From Drosophila persimilis (taxonomy: Eukaryota > Arthropoda > Insecta > Diptera > Drosophilidae), in the NCBI RefSeq assembly GCF_003286085.1, contig NW_020825289.1:13454001-13518000 (forward strand): a stretch of DNA of 64,000 nucleotides. The letters are read 5' to 3'. Under the pieces are notes generated by a model. It made no database searches, was not told where the DNA came from, and saw only the letters and a program-made list of their open reading frames with translations. The stretch's first letter is position 1, and every line of letters begins with the position of its first letter. A program made the position numbers and the translations under genes. Of the stretch, positions 36,360-48,100 are shown piece by piece.

Positions 36360-37165
36360 CTTCGACCATGATTTACAATTCTCATTTTTTTCGCGTTATT
36401 TTTTTAGGGGCTTTAATGGCCATCGTAAAGCCGCAGGACTCGAGACCTCTACTCTCTCCTCTCCCTCTCTCTCTTGCCCTCAGATGTGAGAGTGCGAGCA
36501 GGAGGTGTGGCATAGGTGGTTCCCATTTCGCGAACTGATTCTAAAAAATGAAATCATTTTTTCTCGAATTTCGCAGAGACGACTGTGTAAAGGCTCTTTG
36601 TCCTGGACCAGTGCTCGTCCTTTTTTGCACACTCGGCATCGTTTTTTTTCCCCCCGCTTCGAGTGCTACCTAGGCCTCCGGGGTTTTTATGACGGAGATG
36701 ATATTCTGTGAGGCTCGGCTAGGCTCGGCTCTCGGTGCTGTTCCGTTTTTTAGGCCATAAAAATTAGGCGGCATAAAAAAACTGCATTGGAATTCTAGTT
36801 CTAGTTTCAGATTTTTAGGTTTCCAGAGTTTTTCGGACTTTGGGCAGATTTTTATGAAATTCGCGGAATTCGGAAGCAAAATGCGGAATGCGGAACGGAA
36901 CAGAATGGCAAATATCCGATATTCCGGGGCTGACCTTGCCGTCTTCTCCGCCTCTGAGGGCCGTAAAAAAATTGACTCGCTGCGGTGCGGTGGATATTTT
37001 TTAGAAATGACTTTTTCTGCAGCCTCCTAGCCTCCTTGCCGATCCCGATCCCGACTCTGATCCTGGCCTGAATCGTAAAAAAAGAAGAGCGTACAAAGGC
37101 GGAAATGGCACTCAACAAAAAATATGATCTTTTTATGGGCCCATCGCTAAAAAAGTAAGTCACAA
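36360..37165 (+). promoter_or_regulatory. eve: candidate eve stripe 4+6 enhancer (Hunchback-type site cluster)
   Basis: Dense A6-A8/T6-T8 words of Hunchback type: CATTTTTTTCGCG and TTATTTTTTTAGG (36384-36410), ATTTTTTCTCG (36556), CGTTTTTTTTCC (36640), CGTTTTTTAGGCCATAAAAA (36743) and GGCATAAAAAAACTGC (36770). Further words are CCGTAAAAAAATTGAC (36961), ATATTTTTTAG (36994) and CTTTTTATGGG (37130). The position, +5.2 to +6.0 kb, is slightly beyond the D. melanogaster stripe 4+6 element. That enhancer is repressed by Hunchback and Knirps, which fits, but the call rests on composition and position. Confidence 0.45.
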
Positions 37166-37299
37166 AGTCGCTTTCCCTTCTCTGTCTCTGACTTCGAAGG
37201 AAGCCGCTTCTCTCTCGCTCCCTCGCTGGCATCGGGAAGAGCAGAGATCTGTGGACACTCCAAGGTCGTGCTGGACTCCGCTACGGGGAAAGCCGCAGG

Positions 37300-37720
37300 A
37301 CTCTATTCCACATCAAAGCTCTCTGCGCCGCCGCAGCTTCAGCTTCCACGGAAGATTCACACGATTAGCGGCATTTTCACGTTTGAAACGGACATGCCAT
37401 GCAAATTATCCGAATTAATTCCGGCCAGTGGTCATGCCCATTAGGGAGTCGAGTCCCCCCTCCCCTCCGCCCACCAGCAGCAGCAGCAACCACTGCTGCA
37501 GCCACAGGCACTGCCACTGCCACTGCCATCAGTCACTGCCGCATGACCTTCAGATCGTTTATTGTCCCTGATTTTGCTTATTTTTTCACAGGCAATTTGC
37601 GCCTGCTTCTGATGTCCCTCTCGCTCTCCGTTTGTGTGCCTGTTGTCGGTCGTGTCCTTTTTAGCATTTGGCATGCTAAAAATCTGCGCGATCTTAGCCG
37701 GAATCCGAGTGGGATTAGAG
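37300..37720 (+). promoter_or_regulatory. eve: candidate eve muscle and heart enhancer
   Basis: Lies about +6.1 to +6.5 kb, where the D. melanogaster mesodermal/heart enhancer sits. The stretch ACATGCCATGCAAATTATCC at about 37392-37411 looks like a conserved block from that enhancer as I remember it. CACTGC repeats follow at about 37508-37530. The individual Tinman, Twist, Mad, dTCF and Pointed sites were not verified. Confidence 0.35.
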
Positions 37721-38814
37721 CGTTTATGGCCTTTAGAGCACGCCCTCGTCCCGGCCTCAATCCTCCATAAAACACTAAGCGCTTTCCCCTAATGCATCTT
37801 TTAGATGCTGTATCTGTAAACAACTTTTTAATAGAGCATTCCACAAGATGGCGGATGGATAAGAGAGGGGAGGCTCCCATCCCCCTATTGGCAGTTGGCA
37901 GTTGGCAGCTGGGAAATGCATCCGGATCCAGAAATATCCCATCCCATGGAAGCAGCCATCAATTAGCATACAATTAAAGAATGCTTAAACAGGGAAATCA
38001 ACTTGAACTGCAGCCCCCAGATGCGGCAGATACATATGTATCTGTATCTGTATCTGTGACTGTAAGTGGCCAACGGCTGCGGCTGGGATCAGATCAAAGC
38101 GACGACAACATAATTGCTGCTTCACTTCACAGTTTTCGGAGCACACTTAAGGCAGATACACACATACATACCGCATATTACATATTGTATCTGCATCTTC
38201 CCTTATCGATCTTGTTGGAGTATCTTTTTTATGTCGCAGCGACAGCGACAGCCACTGCCACTGCCACTGCGGTGGCCCTTGAGGGCTCTGACTGCTGGCG
38301 CCTGCTAATTGAGATCTGAGTAGATCGCAGCGATCCCAGCGGCATCCACTTGAGGACATGTCCACTGCGGAAGTGACTTCCTGATGTCCTTGAGAGGGAT
38401 CCGTGCATCCGACTCTACCGATCCGGTAATGATAATTCGGTGGAGGAGAGGCCTGATATGCCTATGTATGTACCTGATGCCGGGAGCCAGTCCGAGACTA
38501 ATCCACAAATATTGTCAACTCTTTGGCTCTAATCTGCGCGACCTAATCACTTCCATGAAATGCATAATTGTGCCGTGGCTTTTGATACGCTCCTGACGGA
38601 GAGACAAGAGAGAGAGAGGGAACCGCAGCACGGAGATCGGCAAATCCCGGTCCGGACAATGGCCAGAGAATGGACAACAAGTAGCGGCGAATTAGCAATC
38701 CTATCATGCTTTTATGGCCATCCCAACTCTTGCCTTTGCTCTAGCTCTGGCTCTGGCTGCTGGCCACCTTCTCCCGGCCTTCTCCCGAATCGTAGGCACC
38801 GCCAACCCCTTTAG

Positions 38815-39090
38815 GGCGATAATCCTTCTAAATGTTTGTATTAATTTCGGGGCGTGGACGGATTAGGGCGTTCGCCCTGGGCGTTACCCGCAGCAGAAAC
38901 CGCCGTCCAGGAGGACACTGCACCGACTGCGAGTCCTCTCTGACCTGCCGTCTAATCCTTTCGCATTTGCGACTGACTTCTGTGCCAAGTCCGCCCCTAA
39001 TCCCCTACCCTGCCTGCGCCTCCGCGAAGGAGTTGAGTCCTGTTCGGGGTCCGGGGACTTCGACAGCGACTGTAACCGGATTATCGCCGA
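38815..39090 (+). promoter_or_regulatory. eve: Bicoid-type site cluster, candidate eve stripe 1 enhancer
   Basis: Five TAATCC/GGATTA cores fall in under 280 bp: 38820-38825, 38860-38865, 38953-38958, 38998-39003 and 39078-39083. Stripe 1 in D. melanogaster is driven by a 3' Bicoid/Hunchback-responsive element in this part of the locus, with stripe 5 next to it. The cluster is at +7.7 kb. Assignment to stripe 1 rather than another element is inference. Confidence 0.45.
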
Positions 39091-40600
39091 TTACCCCAGA
39101 TGATCCGCAGAAAGTCAATCTGGTTCGGGCCTAATGGCCAGCAGTCAAGTCAATCCTTTCGGCCCCGTTCCACTCCCACTCTCCAGAGATCCCCTGATCA
39201 CAGATCTCCATAGAGACAGATCTCTGTTTATTTGTTTGTTTTCGTTTGTTTTGAGAATTTTTGGCAATTAAGTTTCGCGATTTGATGCGGGATCGGGGCC
39301 ACGGGGGCGAGCGCATCAAATCCGTGTTAGCCATACCTGTACCTCATGCATCCTGCATCCTCTGGGCCTTTACACAGGCTCTACTCTCTCACTCTATCTC
39401 TCTGTCTGTCTGTCTGTCTGTCTCCAAGGCCGCAAAGTCAACAAGTCGGCAGCGAATTTTCCCTTTATTTTCCTGCATTTTTTATGCCGAACTTTGTCTT
39501 CCGCTCATTGCGGAGATGATGCGGGGATTATGCGTTGATTGCGTGCAATTACGACTCCCGATCCTGCGAAAAGTGTCCGAAAGTGTCCGAGACTGTTGAA
39601 ACTTCCTGCTAAATCCTTTGAGAGACCTAAGAACCCCTTTTGTCCTGCCCAAGGACCTTGACTGGTCCTCTGGCGTTGCAGCAGCTTGCGTAAAATTTCA
39701 TAACCCTACGCGGTATGCGGATGCGTTTCGTGGAACGAGCATCCGAATCCGCATCCTTGCGATTATCCTTTTTACCTCTTGCCAATCCGTTGGCTAAAAA
39801 ACAGCTCCGACACTTCCGCGAAAGGGCCACAAAAAACAAACACACTGAGAGAAAAGAATCGCTCTCAGCAGTTACCTGGCAGATCCTTTCGCAATAACCC
39901 ACGCAAGATGAGGTCCGGTTATATAACGGGTTTATATGACGATATGACGACTGGCAGGCCATGAGGAAGGTTTAGAGAATTTAGGATTGCATTGGCAGGG
40001 ACTTCAGCGTCAGTTAATTGCTCAGGCAGTCAGCAATTGCCGGCAATTATAAAACAACGCAGATGCGGCGCATCTTTATCGTACTCCCCCTCAATCTGCA
40101 GGATGTGGATGTGGTGGGGGATGGGGCGAACGGGTGATAAATGTGCGTGATTTGGAATGAATGCGCATCGATTAAAACCGCAGGGCAATCAATTTAGCGC
40201 CTTTTACACCAAAATTGGCTTGAACACATCCAATTAATGTCAGCGGGTGAACATACACACCAACCCCATCCTCCGTATAGGGCCCCGGGGCCACCCCGAG
40301 AAACAATTACAACAAAGCAACAAACCACCCACACCAGCGACCGAGAGACAGAGACTGAGGGATAGAGAGGGTGGGGGTTACAGAGGGAAGCATTCCGGAC
40401 AATAAACCTCCAATAAAGCGAATCCAGCGTGAGGCGTCGACGTCTAATTGCTGTTAACTCGTCAACGAGGAGCGCTCCCTCAGGATCCTTGTGCTCCTTG
40501 TGCTCCCTTTTGATTAAGTATAGGGTGGGATGTCAGATTAGGTGGAAAGGCAGTCAGAGAGGGAGCGGCAGTGTGGATGTTGGGGCGCGGCAAAGTACAC
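39091..40600. promoter_or_regulatory. eve: eve 3' flank, distal part (stripe 5 and neuronal enhancers expected)
   Basis: No coding sequence. TCTGTCTGTCTGTCTG is at about 39401-39422, and the duplicated GTGTCCGA at about 39573-39590. By analogy with D. melanogaster this distance should contain the stripe 5 and RP2/aCC neuronal elements. I cannot assign boundaries from sequence alone. Confidence 0.3.
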
Positions 40601-40629
40601 TCTTTGCATCATACACCGCAATGAATGAG

Positions 40630-41110
40630 TGCCCCATAATTGTGACTCTGAGGCAAGCGACGGCCATCTTTATGTAGCCACCCACCCCCCACCCCCCACT
40701 CCACTCTTCGTACTCTCTCCTTTGCATAAAAACTTCTTCCCTCGCTCTCGCTCTCGCTATTACACTTCAACACTCTCTCTCTCTCTTGTTGGGCCGCTCT
40801 CTGGCGCATGCGTCTTGGCGCACAGGGAGACTGCGCGCTCATTGGCTGTCAAGGGGGGCGTTGCTTGGAGCCATTGCTCCAGCAGATACATTTGTATCTG
40901 TTTGCTCAGCCTCTGCTGCGTTCGCTGCTGTGCTGTCGTTGCTGTCGCTGCTCTGCTTATGGCTAATAAAGTAAAGCAAAATAAAACGCTGCCATAATTG
41001 GCATTAATGCCGCAACAACCATGAATACTAAAAAGTTTTTACGAGTAAAAGCTGCTGCAGTTGAGTCGAGCGCGAGTCCGCCATTAGCAGCATCAATGCC
41101 GGGACAGGTT
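40630..41110 (+). promoter_or_regulatory. eve: candidate eve Polycomb response element
   Basis: Combines four PHO cores GCCAT (40663-40667, 40870-40874, 40991-40995, 41080-41084) with GAGA-factor tracts (CTCGCTCTCGCTCTCGCT near 40742 and CTCTCTCTCTCTC near 40773) and CA/GC-rich sequence. It lies at +9.5 to +9.9 kb, just inside the expected 3' edge of the eve domain. In D. melanogaster a PRE lies next to the homie boundary at the 3' end of the locus. Site composition and position agree; function is inferred. Confidence 0.55.
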
Positions 41111-41387
41111 GATGGCCCAAAAGAGCGGATAGAAAATTCTGATTCATCTGTAGGTGTGTGTTCTAGTTTAACAAATAAAAGGAAATAATATATGCATAAT
41201 AAAAAATTAATTTATATTTACATTAATTTTACATACATTCTATCTCCAGTCATCAAAAGTATGCAACACTTTTACTCAATAACGTAAGACGCTACGTTAC
41301 ACAGCTATTTGAATATCGCAGCATCGAGAGTTTGTCAGTCAGCAGACAGATAGATCGGTATTTTTACGGCATTTCTGAGGGTTAGAC

Positions 41388-41396
41388 GGTCACACT
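41388..41396 (+). promoter_or_regulatory. core-promoter motif 1, possibly an orphan promoter
   Basis: GGTCACACT, with the motif 6 word TCGGTATTTTT 33 bp upstream (41355-41365) and the same linking word TTTCTGAGGGT as in the eIF3j promoter. It is 770 bp upstream of the USP start codon. It may be an upstream start of that gene or a promoter left behind by a rearrangement. Confidence 0.55.
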
Positions 41397-41718
41397 GCTG
41401 CTCCCTCCTGCAGCTAAAAAATGAGTCGTAGTCTTGAATGGGCAATAAATACGGGTATGGTTTCTGGACCGTTTTGCCTGTTGTCCATACCCTCTTTTTC
41501 CTTTCATGATGTAGCAACTGTGTAGTTACCATGTAGTTACGAAGGATTAACCCATTGTAGACCAAGGGTGTATTTTAATATTCCACCAATGATAATGAGG
41601 ATCTACATGAAGAATTTACAATCAGTAATATCATAATATTTTCCGCCACTTACCTCAAGTCGTTCAACTGTTTAAACAGGGGGGGTTAAGTGGGCTAAGC
41701 CCATTTTTTCATCGGTAT

Positions 41719-41727
41719 GGTCACACT
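41719..41727 (+). promoter_or_regulatory. Usp15-31: core-promoter motif 1 of the USP gene
   Basis: GGTCACACT 430 bp upstream of the start codon. This is the best candidate core promoter for the deubiquitinase gene. Confidence 0.55.
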
Positions 41728-42156
41728 GTCTGAAACGCGAAAAGGTGCGGGGGCGCGGAATCTGCGCTCGCAAAGTTAATATTTTTATTACTAAGCTAAA
41801 ACCGTGCAATGTGATACAGTTTCGCCTGCGTGCGGCCAAAATACAAACGCGAAAAGCGCTCAATAATAAATGCCAGTTGCAAAAGTAGCGCCACCAAAAG
41901 TGAAAGTATTTGCATACCGAACGGAGTGGGTCACTAAGGAAGAAGAGGAAGGGGAAGCATAGGCAGACAAACAGCGAAACGAAGCGGAAGCGAGGAGAAA
42001 ATCGGAAATAAAGTGCATTAGAAATAGGTTAAAAATCACTGCTCAACGGTCAATTTGAATTAGTTAATAACTCCCGCCAGTGCAATTTATATATGTGACG
42101 AAAATTAGTGTTTTGCCGAGCTGAGAGTGGGCGAGTGAGAGCGAGAAAGAGCGAGA

Positions 42157-45100
42157 ATGGGCACAACTAAAGAGCAACAAAATGAAGGCGACGCCGCAGC
42201 AGAGGCGGCCGTGGGCGCCACCCACACAACACCAACTCAACATCAGAGGAAGGAGACAGAAGAAGAAGAAGAGAAGACGCTTCCCACACCGCCAGTGGTA
42301 GCCTCAACCATGGCCACAAATGCCGCCAAAAAGATACGCCGAGCCTTCTCCATGCCACGCAATCCGTTTCGCTGGTCGCGTAAATTCAAGACAGCAGCCG
42401 CAGCGGCAGCAATAGCAAGCGACGCAGAGTCTGGAGCCGGCAAGGATAATGCAGGGGAGCGTCGAGGCAGCCATACGGCTATTTCGTCCTGCGTAAGCGG
42501 CGGACGGGGACGCAGCGGCAGCATTATTTCTCTGAGCAGCTACGAGGCGGCGCCTGGAGACGCCGCAGCCACCACCACCACCAATACATATGCCAATAGT
42601 AACAGCAACCACACCAATAACAGTACCAGTAACAGCAATAAGCGGGCACGTGTTCTGCGCCGTTCGTCCTTCAAGAAATTTCTGAATCGCATTGCTCAGC
42701 ATCTGAGCGCAACGGTGAATGTTGGAGTAAGTACTCAATTTGTATTTGTAATCACTCTCCACAGTATGGGGGTGGGGTGGGACATGCTCGAACATGAAAC
42801 TTTGCCCCTCTTTCACCTTTCTTTCTTTCGTTCATTCTTTGTTCTGCTTAGGCGGCTGCAGCTTCTAGCTGCGTGCTCGCTGCCGCCTGCGGCTTCTCTT
42901 ATCAAGAGCAATATATTTATAAAACGGCATCCATCGCTTAGTGCGTTATCGTTGACTTTGTTTTGGTCGTGTCTGGTTTCTGTGTCTTCTTTCCTCTTTC
43001 TTTGTGCCTCCCCCATACTCCACACTCCACACTACTGCTGCACTCTACTCCACTTTGGTTCGGCATTTTCTTTTGTGCAATTCTCTTGTAAATAATGGAA
43101 TATTTTGAACAGAAAACAAACAACCCAAGAAGTGCCCTTGTTCCTCCCCTCCCACCACCCACAGGGTAGGCCTGCCACAAATCGCACTTTGCCACGTAGG
43201 TTTTTTTTTGTCTCTAGTACCCCTTCCACTGCTGAGTCACATTTTGCGTGCTCGATGATAACAGAAAGGTACAGCGGCACGAAATGCGGCTTATTGGGAC
43301 TTTGGATCGGGCTTTCTTTCTCAATGCAAATCTGAAGGTGCGTCAGGGCAGCAGAGTATCCAGAGAATTCCTTAATCTATATGGTCTCGGGACTCTCTTT
43401 GTTTTGCTGGGGGTGTGCTGGGTGGCAGTACTCCCGTACTTTGCCCATAAACGATCAATGTACAGTTGCATTCCATTCGATATAAATCCTTTGTTTACAC
43501 AACTATAAATACATTGTTGTTCCTCCTCTTTTTTTCCCGAAGTGTATCCCAAATGTTCTCCGCTCTTGATCGTTCTCAGACAGAATTTAATCTACAATTA
43601 CCATACCCCATACCCGGGGACGGCGCATGGAAATTAATTTTATTTTTGAACAATTGCTGTCTCATTATTATCATAATTTTTGTGTTTCTTTTTTGCGGGT
43701 GGTGTGAGGAGAGGAGCGGAGCAGAGCGGAGGGTAGCTGTGTGGGGCTGGAGCGTGAAGGTGAGGAGAAAAGTAGGGCTGGTGCTGAAGCTGAAGCTGTA
43801 ACTAGCTGTAGGTGGGGGGCTTTTGCCTTTTGTTTCGCAGACAACAATTGTTCAAACAATTTTTGTGTAAATGTTGCCAGCATTTGTTGCTCTGCTCTGT
43901 TCGTGCTATAATGAAACAAAAAATTCAGAAACAAAACAGTCCCTGACTCCAACAAGAGCAACAATGCTTTTCAGGTCGAAAGCTGTTGGAGCCAAGCGAA
44001 AGAGTGGGACACAGAGGGACTCCCTGCTCCGACAAGGCGCTGGATGACAAATGTGTGCCACGCTTCTGTCAGGAAGACAAAACAACAACAAAAGGGAGCG
44101 AAGACAAGTGCCGGGCTCCATGACACACACAGAATCCCCTACCCTAGAGACCCAATGGAATTCAATTTGATCTAATAATATCAGATCATACATACATGTA
44201 CATACACACATTTGTACAACTGTTGTTGTGCTTGTAATGGGTTGATTAATTGTGGGGGGCAAGACCTTAGTATTGCAGTTGACCTTTTTTTGCGCTTTGA
44301 ATTCCAGAACAGAACGATAACCGCATACGAAATCAGACAGAATTTCATTCAAAGCGCAGCGCAGAGCAAAAGGGTAGGAAAGGGGGGGAGTGGAATAACA
44401 CGTAATTCTCAATGAAAACAACCGTATATCTGCCTGCCAGAAGCCGATATCGAGTACAGTGGAAGCTGCAGTAAGCCAAAGCTCAGCTCGCAGATCGAGC
44501 TTTAACTGTACTTGTTGTGCAGTTGTTGTTGTTGTTTCCTCCGTCGTTTTCGGGCACGGCACCTTTCGCCACCAGCAGCAGAAGAAACAGTAGCAAAAGC
44601 CAATTGGAAAACAACTACAACGTATTATTGTTGTTTTTCTCTGTTCCTTTTTTTAATGACATTATGAGGCAATTGCCCATTGTTGCTGCTTTTATGCTTC
44701 GCACTACTGCTGCGAGATTACCTCATGGAAAACAATTGCTGACTCTGATTTATGATTCATGCCTCTGGCATTCCTCATCTCCCATTGATTTTATTCAAAA
44801 GCTCAGCTCAAAAGCGAGAACAGCGGAGAGCAGCAGAGCACCAACAACAATAATCTCCCATATTAATGAAAAATATTGCAAATAGCAACAACTGAATGGC
44901 AATGAAGCGAGCAGGAGTGGGAGGGAGAATAGGTGCAGAGAGAGAGAGAGAGAAAGTGTGTGTAAAAGTAAAAAGTGACACTGTGAAGACGATCTCTTAA
45001 CACGTGATGGAGGAGGCACACTTACATCATACATACACAGCATGTACATGCATATGTAATGTACAGTTTGGTCCAAGGTGTATTGAATGTAAGGTGAGGG

Positions 45101-48100
45101 AATATACCTATCTCGAGGTTCTTTTTGATGTTTGCTGAACCCAAACAGGCAAGCGGTCTCTAGAAATTCCTCACCCAACATTCAATACACCTTGGATTTG
45201 TCTATTTCCGTATGCTTTGCAGCCACCCACGAAATCGTGGCTCACGTTGCTGTTGCTGTTGCTGCCGCTGCACTTGTTGATGGGAAGATTAGTACGTAAC
45301 AGCCGTGTATACGCTTAGTCCTCTTCCCTCCTCATTCCTGCCACACCCACACCCCTGCGTGTGAGGGAATGTGTGTTTGTTCCGCTACTGTTTGCTGATT
45401 TTCTATGATATTCAAGTGCACGATATACTACTACTACTACAGAGTGTTACCGGCCGGGGGGGAAAGTGGGGGCGGAAGGCCTTTCGCGTATTTCGTATTT
45501 CCGCTGTTTCTGGCTCTCACACGTAACTGTTTGTTGTTGCCACAGTACAGCACTGCGAATCGCTGTCTGTTGTTGCTTTTGCTTGCTTTTTTTTTACGGG
45601 AGGGGGTTGCCTCGCACGTTTTGCACTCTCACGCTCTAGCACTCTCTCTCCCTCGTTCTACCTCTCTTTACGTATCTGCCTGTCCCGCTCTTTATCTGAA
45701 TTCTTTTTCAAGGTAAAATCAATTGAGATCAAACTAATTGAAAAAATGTTTTTAGAATTTTTAGCCTCTGCATTTATTTTCGTATCTCTGCCGTTCGCAA
45801 CATGTTTATTTTCATAAACAATCATATCATTTTTTTCGGATGGGTCTGTGGTACACTCCCTCCATTAGGAGGAGCTTGGGATGATACATAATGTTTTCAG
45901 TGCTGCTTAGGCTGTCTAATTAGCCGTTGCTTCCATCACGCTTTGCTTTTGTTGTTTGTCCGTTCGTCCGTCCGTCCGTCCGGCCAGCAACAAAAATTAT
46001 TCACGTCACTCCGCGGTAATTACTCTCTGCCTTTGTCTCCTCTTTTGATAGCCCCCAACTCCAACCCACTCTGTGATATATGGTGGATATACTGGAGCCA
46101 TATAAAGATTGTTGGAGCTGCCATCAAAAGGTCTACACTCTCGCTTGGGGCCACCTCCTCGTAACCCTAAAACAGGGGCTAAGTGAAAAGGTGCAAAATT
46201 TATGCCACATCTGCAGGCCAGTCACCGCTTTGCCCTTGCCCAAGACTTGGGGCGCCTGGCAATACTTCAGTCCAAAATAATTTAGATATCAGTTGGGTAG
46301 ACAGAAGTCAGAGATGTACTTTGCGTTTCATAGCTGTAAGACACTTTGAATTTCCACAAATAATTATTTATAAATATGGCTTAAAATCGATACAGAGTAT
46401 ATAGAGTTTCAATGAATAACTTGATATTTGAATAAATGCGATGATAATTTGTTCAAATATCCCTTCAGTTGCGATACGCACTGTACATATGTAGATATGG
46501 CGCCCATAGTCGTGTCTGATAAGCACTCTATGTATTTCCAAGGTGGCCTGATTAGAGCTCTCCCCACCCCGACACACCGGTAGACCGACAGACACACCAA
46601 AGACAACCTTGACAAAGCTTTTCCGTTCTCCTCCACGTCGTAATCGAGCCAACCAAAGGGGCGTGGCACTTGCAGTACACATCGTAAGGTGGCTAGGCAG
46701 CCACGTGCGACAGTTTACATATTGACGTAAGTAGATCTCAACAACAAGATCTAATTAGTACACCTCTGGAGGAGGGTGCTGTGGGGAGCGGAAAACAATG
46801 GAAACAATGGAAAAGGCAGAGTATCAGAGACTTGATTAAGCGTATAACGATGCCATAATCTTAAATGATTGCCTGATGTCTTTTATCTGAGAATTTCTCC
46901 GAATCACGGGCATAGAAACGCTTCAACATGTAGCGAAGTAAAAGCTCGTAAATGCATTGGGAGTCGTATTCCGAAATCCATGCATATAATGACGCGATCG
47001 ATAATAATATGTGTGTCACGTGATCGATCGTCGCAGCCCAACTTTGCCTTAGAATACATAGAACGCCCCGCCTGACTAGTGGGAATATCAAATGCGATTT
47101 TATGATTAGACACATGACAAACGACTATCGATAGTACAGATAGATAGGGAGAGAGAGAGAGAGAGAGGGAGAGTCTAATAATAGTTTGTGTTCGAGAGCC
47201 TCCATTAATAAAATGCCGTCTAACCGGTAGGAGAACCTAGTCACAAACTCGGTCTTCACTCGGATTCAAGCTTACGATCTCTGGGGGCGGTGGAGGGATG
47301 CAGGGAAAGCCCAACCCAAAAGCCAATTTCATTCATGTTCCGAGCCAAGATCTTGGAAATAATAATAGCGTAATGGCAGCAACTGTAACAACAACAACAA
47401 CAACAACCACATGAACATGCAATTATCTTCAATTATTTACAATTATTTAATAAAAACGTAAACGTAACTACAACAAAATTAACAAGAAATCTACTTGCTG
47501 TTGCCTTTTTGTTTTTATTTTTGTTTTAGTCTCTCCTTCTTTTGTGGGTTACGTAAAATGTACAACAAATACTTGAGAATATAGCGCAGTGCAATATCTA
47601 TAGCAAATAATCATAAGTTATCGCGATCTCTCTCGGGGGGGCTCTCGGGCTTATCACAAATCACACAGCTCCCCAAACGAGAATGGAATTTTCTGCTGGC
47701 GCAAGGGAAGCGAGAAAACCAACAAAACGAAAAGAATTCGAGACTTAGCATAATAAGTCGATAAATCGAGTTTCGGGGAATTTTCCAAATGCAACGTAAT
47801 TGTAAACAAAGTGAAACCAAAGCCAAAGGACGGTGAATTGCTGGCCGAATCTTCTAATACCCTGGAATAGAAGATTTAATTGATATTCTAACGAACTATG
47901 GGATGGTCTCTTTCGATAGTATCCTTTGAGAAGCCAATAAATCGCAGCGAATGCGTCCGTTTGATTATGGGAAGAGTAGGGCTAGAGTAGGGTCAATCCC
48001 AAATCGAACCACGCAAAACAATAGCCTGACACCGACACCACCCTGTGGATATACCACTTGTTGGCGACTCCAAATGCAAACAAAACGAACCAGAAATGTG

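Larger units (their letters stand above)
41111..42156. other. right edge of the eve domain and leader region of the USP gene
   Basis: 41150-41250 is AT-rich. 41261-41291 contains the sequence shared in inverted orientation with 25264-25290. TCGGTATTTTT...GGTCACACT (41355-41396) is a motif 6 + motif 1 promoter-like pair with no obvious own gene. A second motif 1 at 41719-41727 is nearer the USP start. From about 41720 to 42156 the sequence is a plausible 5' leader. Confidence 0.5.

Noticed and set aside
42727-43095. Extension of the first USP exon through its donor (frame continues about 120 codons)
   Set aside because: GTAAGT at 42727 is a strong donor and the extension is low-complexity and unlike USP proteins. 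Splicing to 51244 keeps the frame and the catalytic domain.
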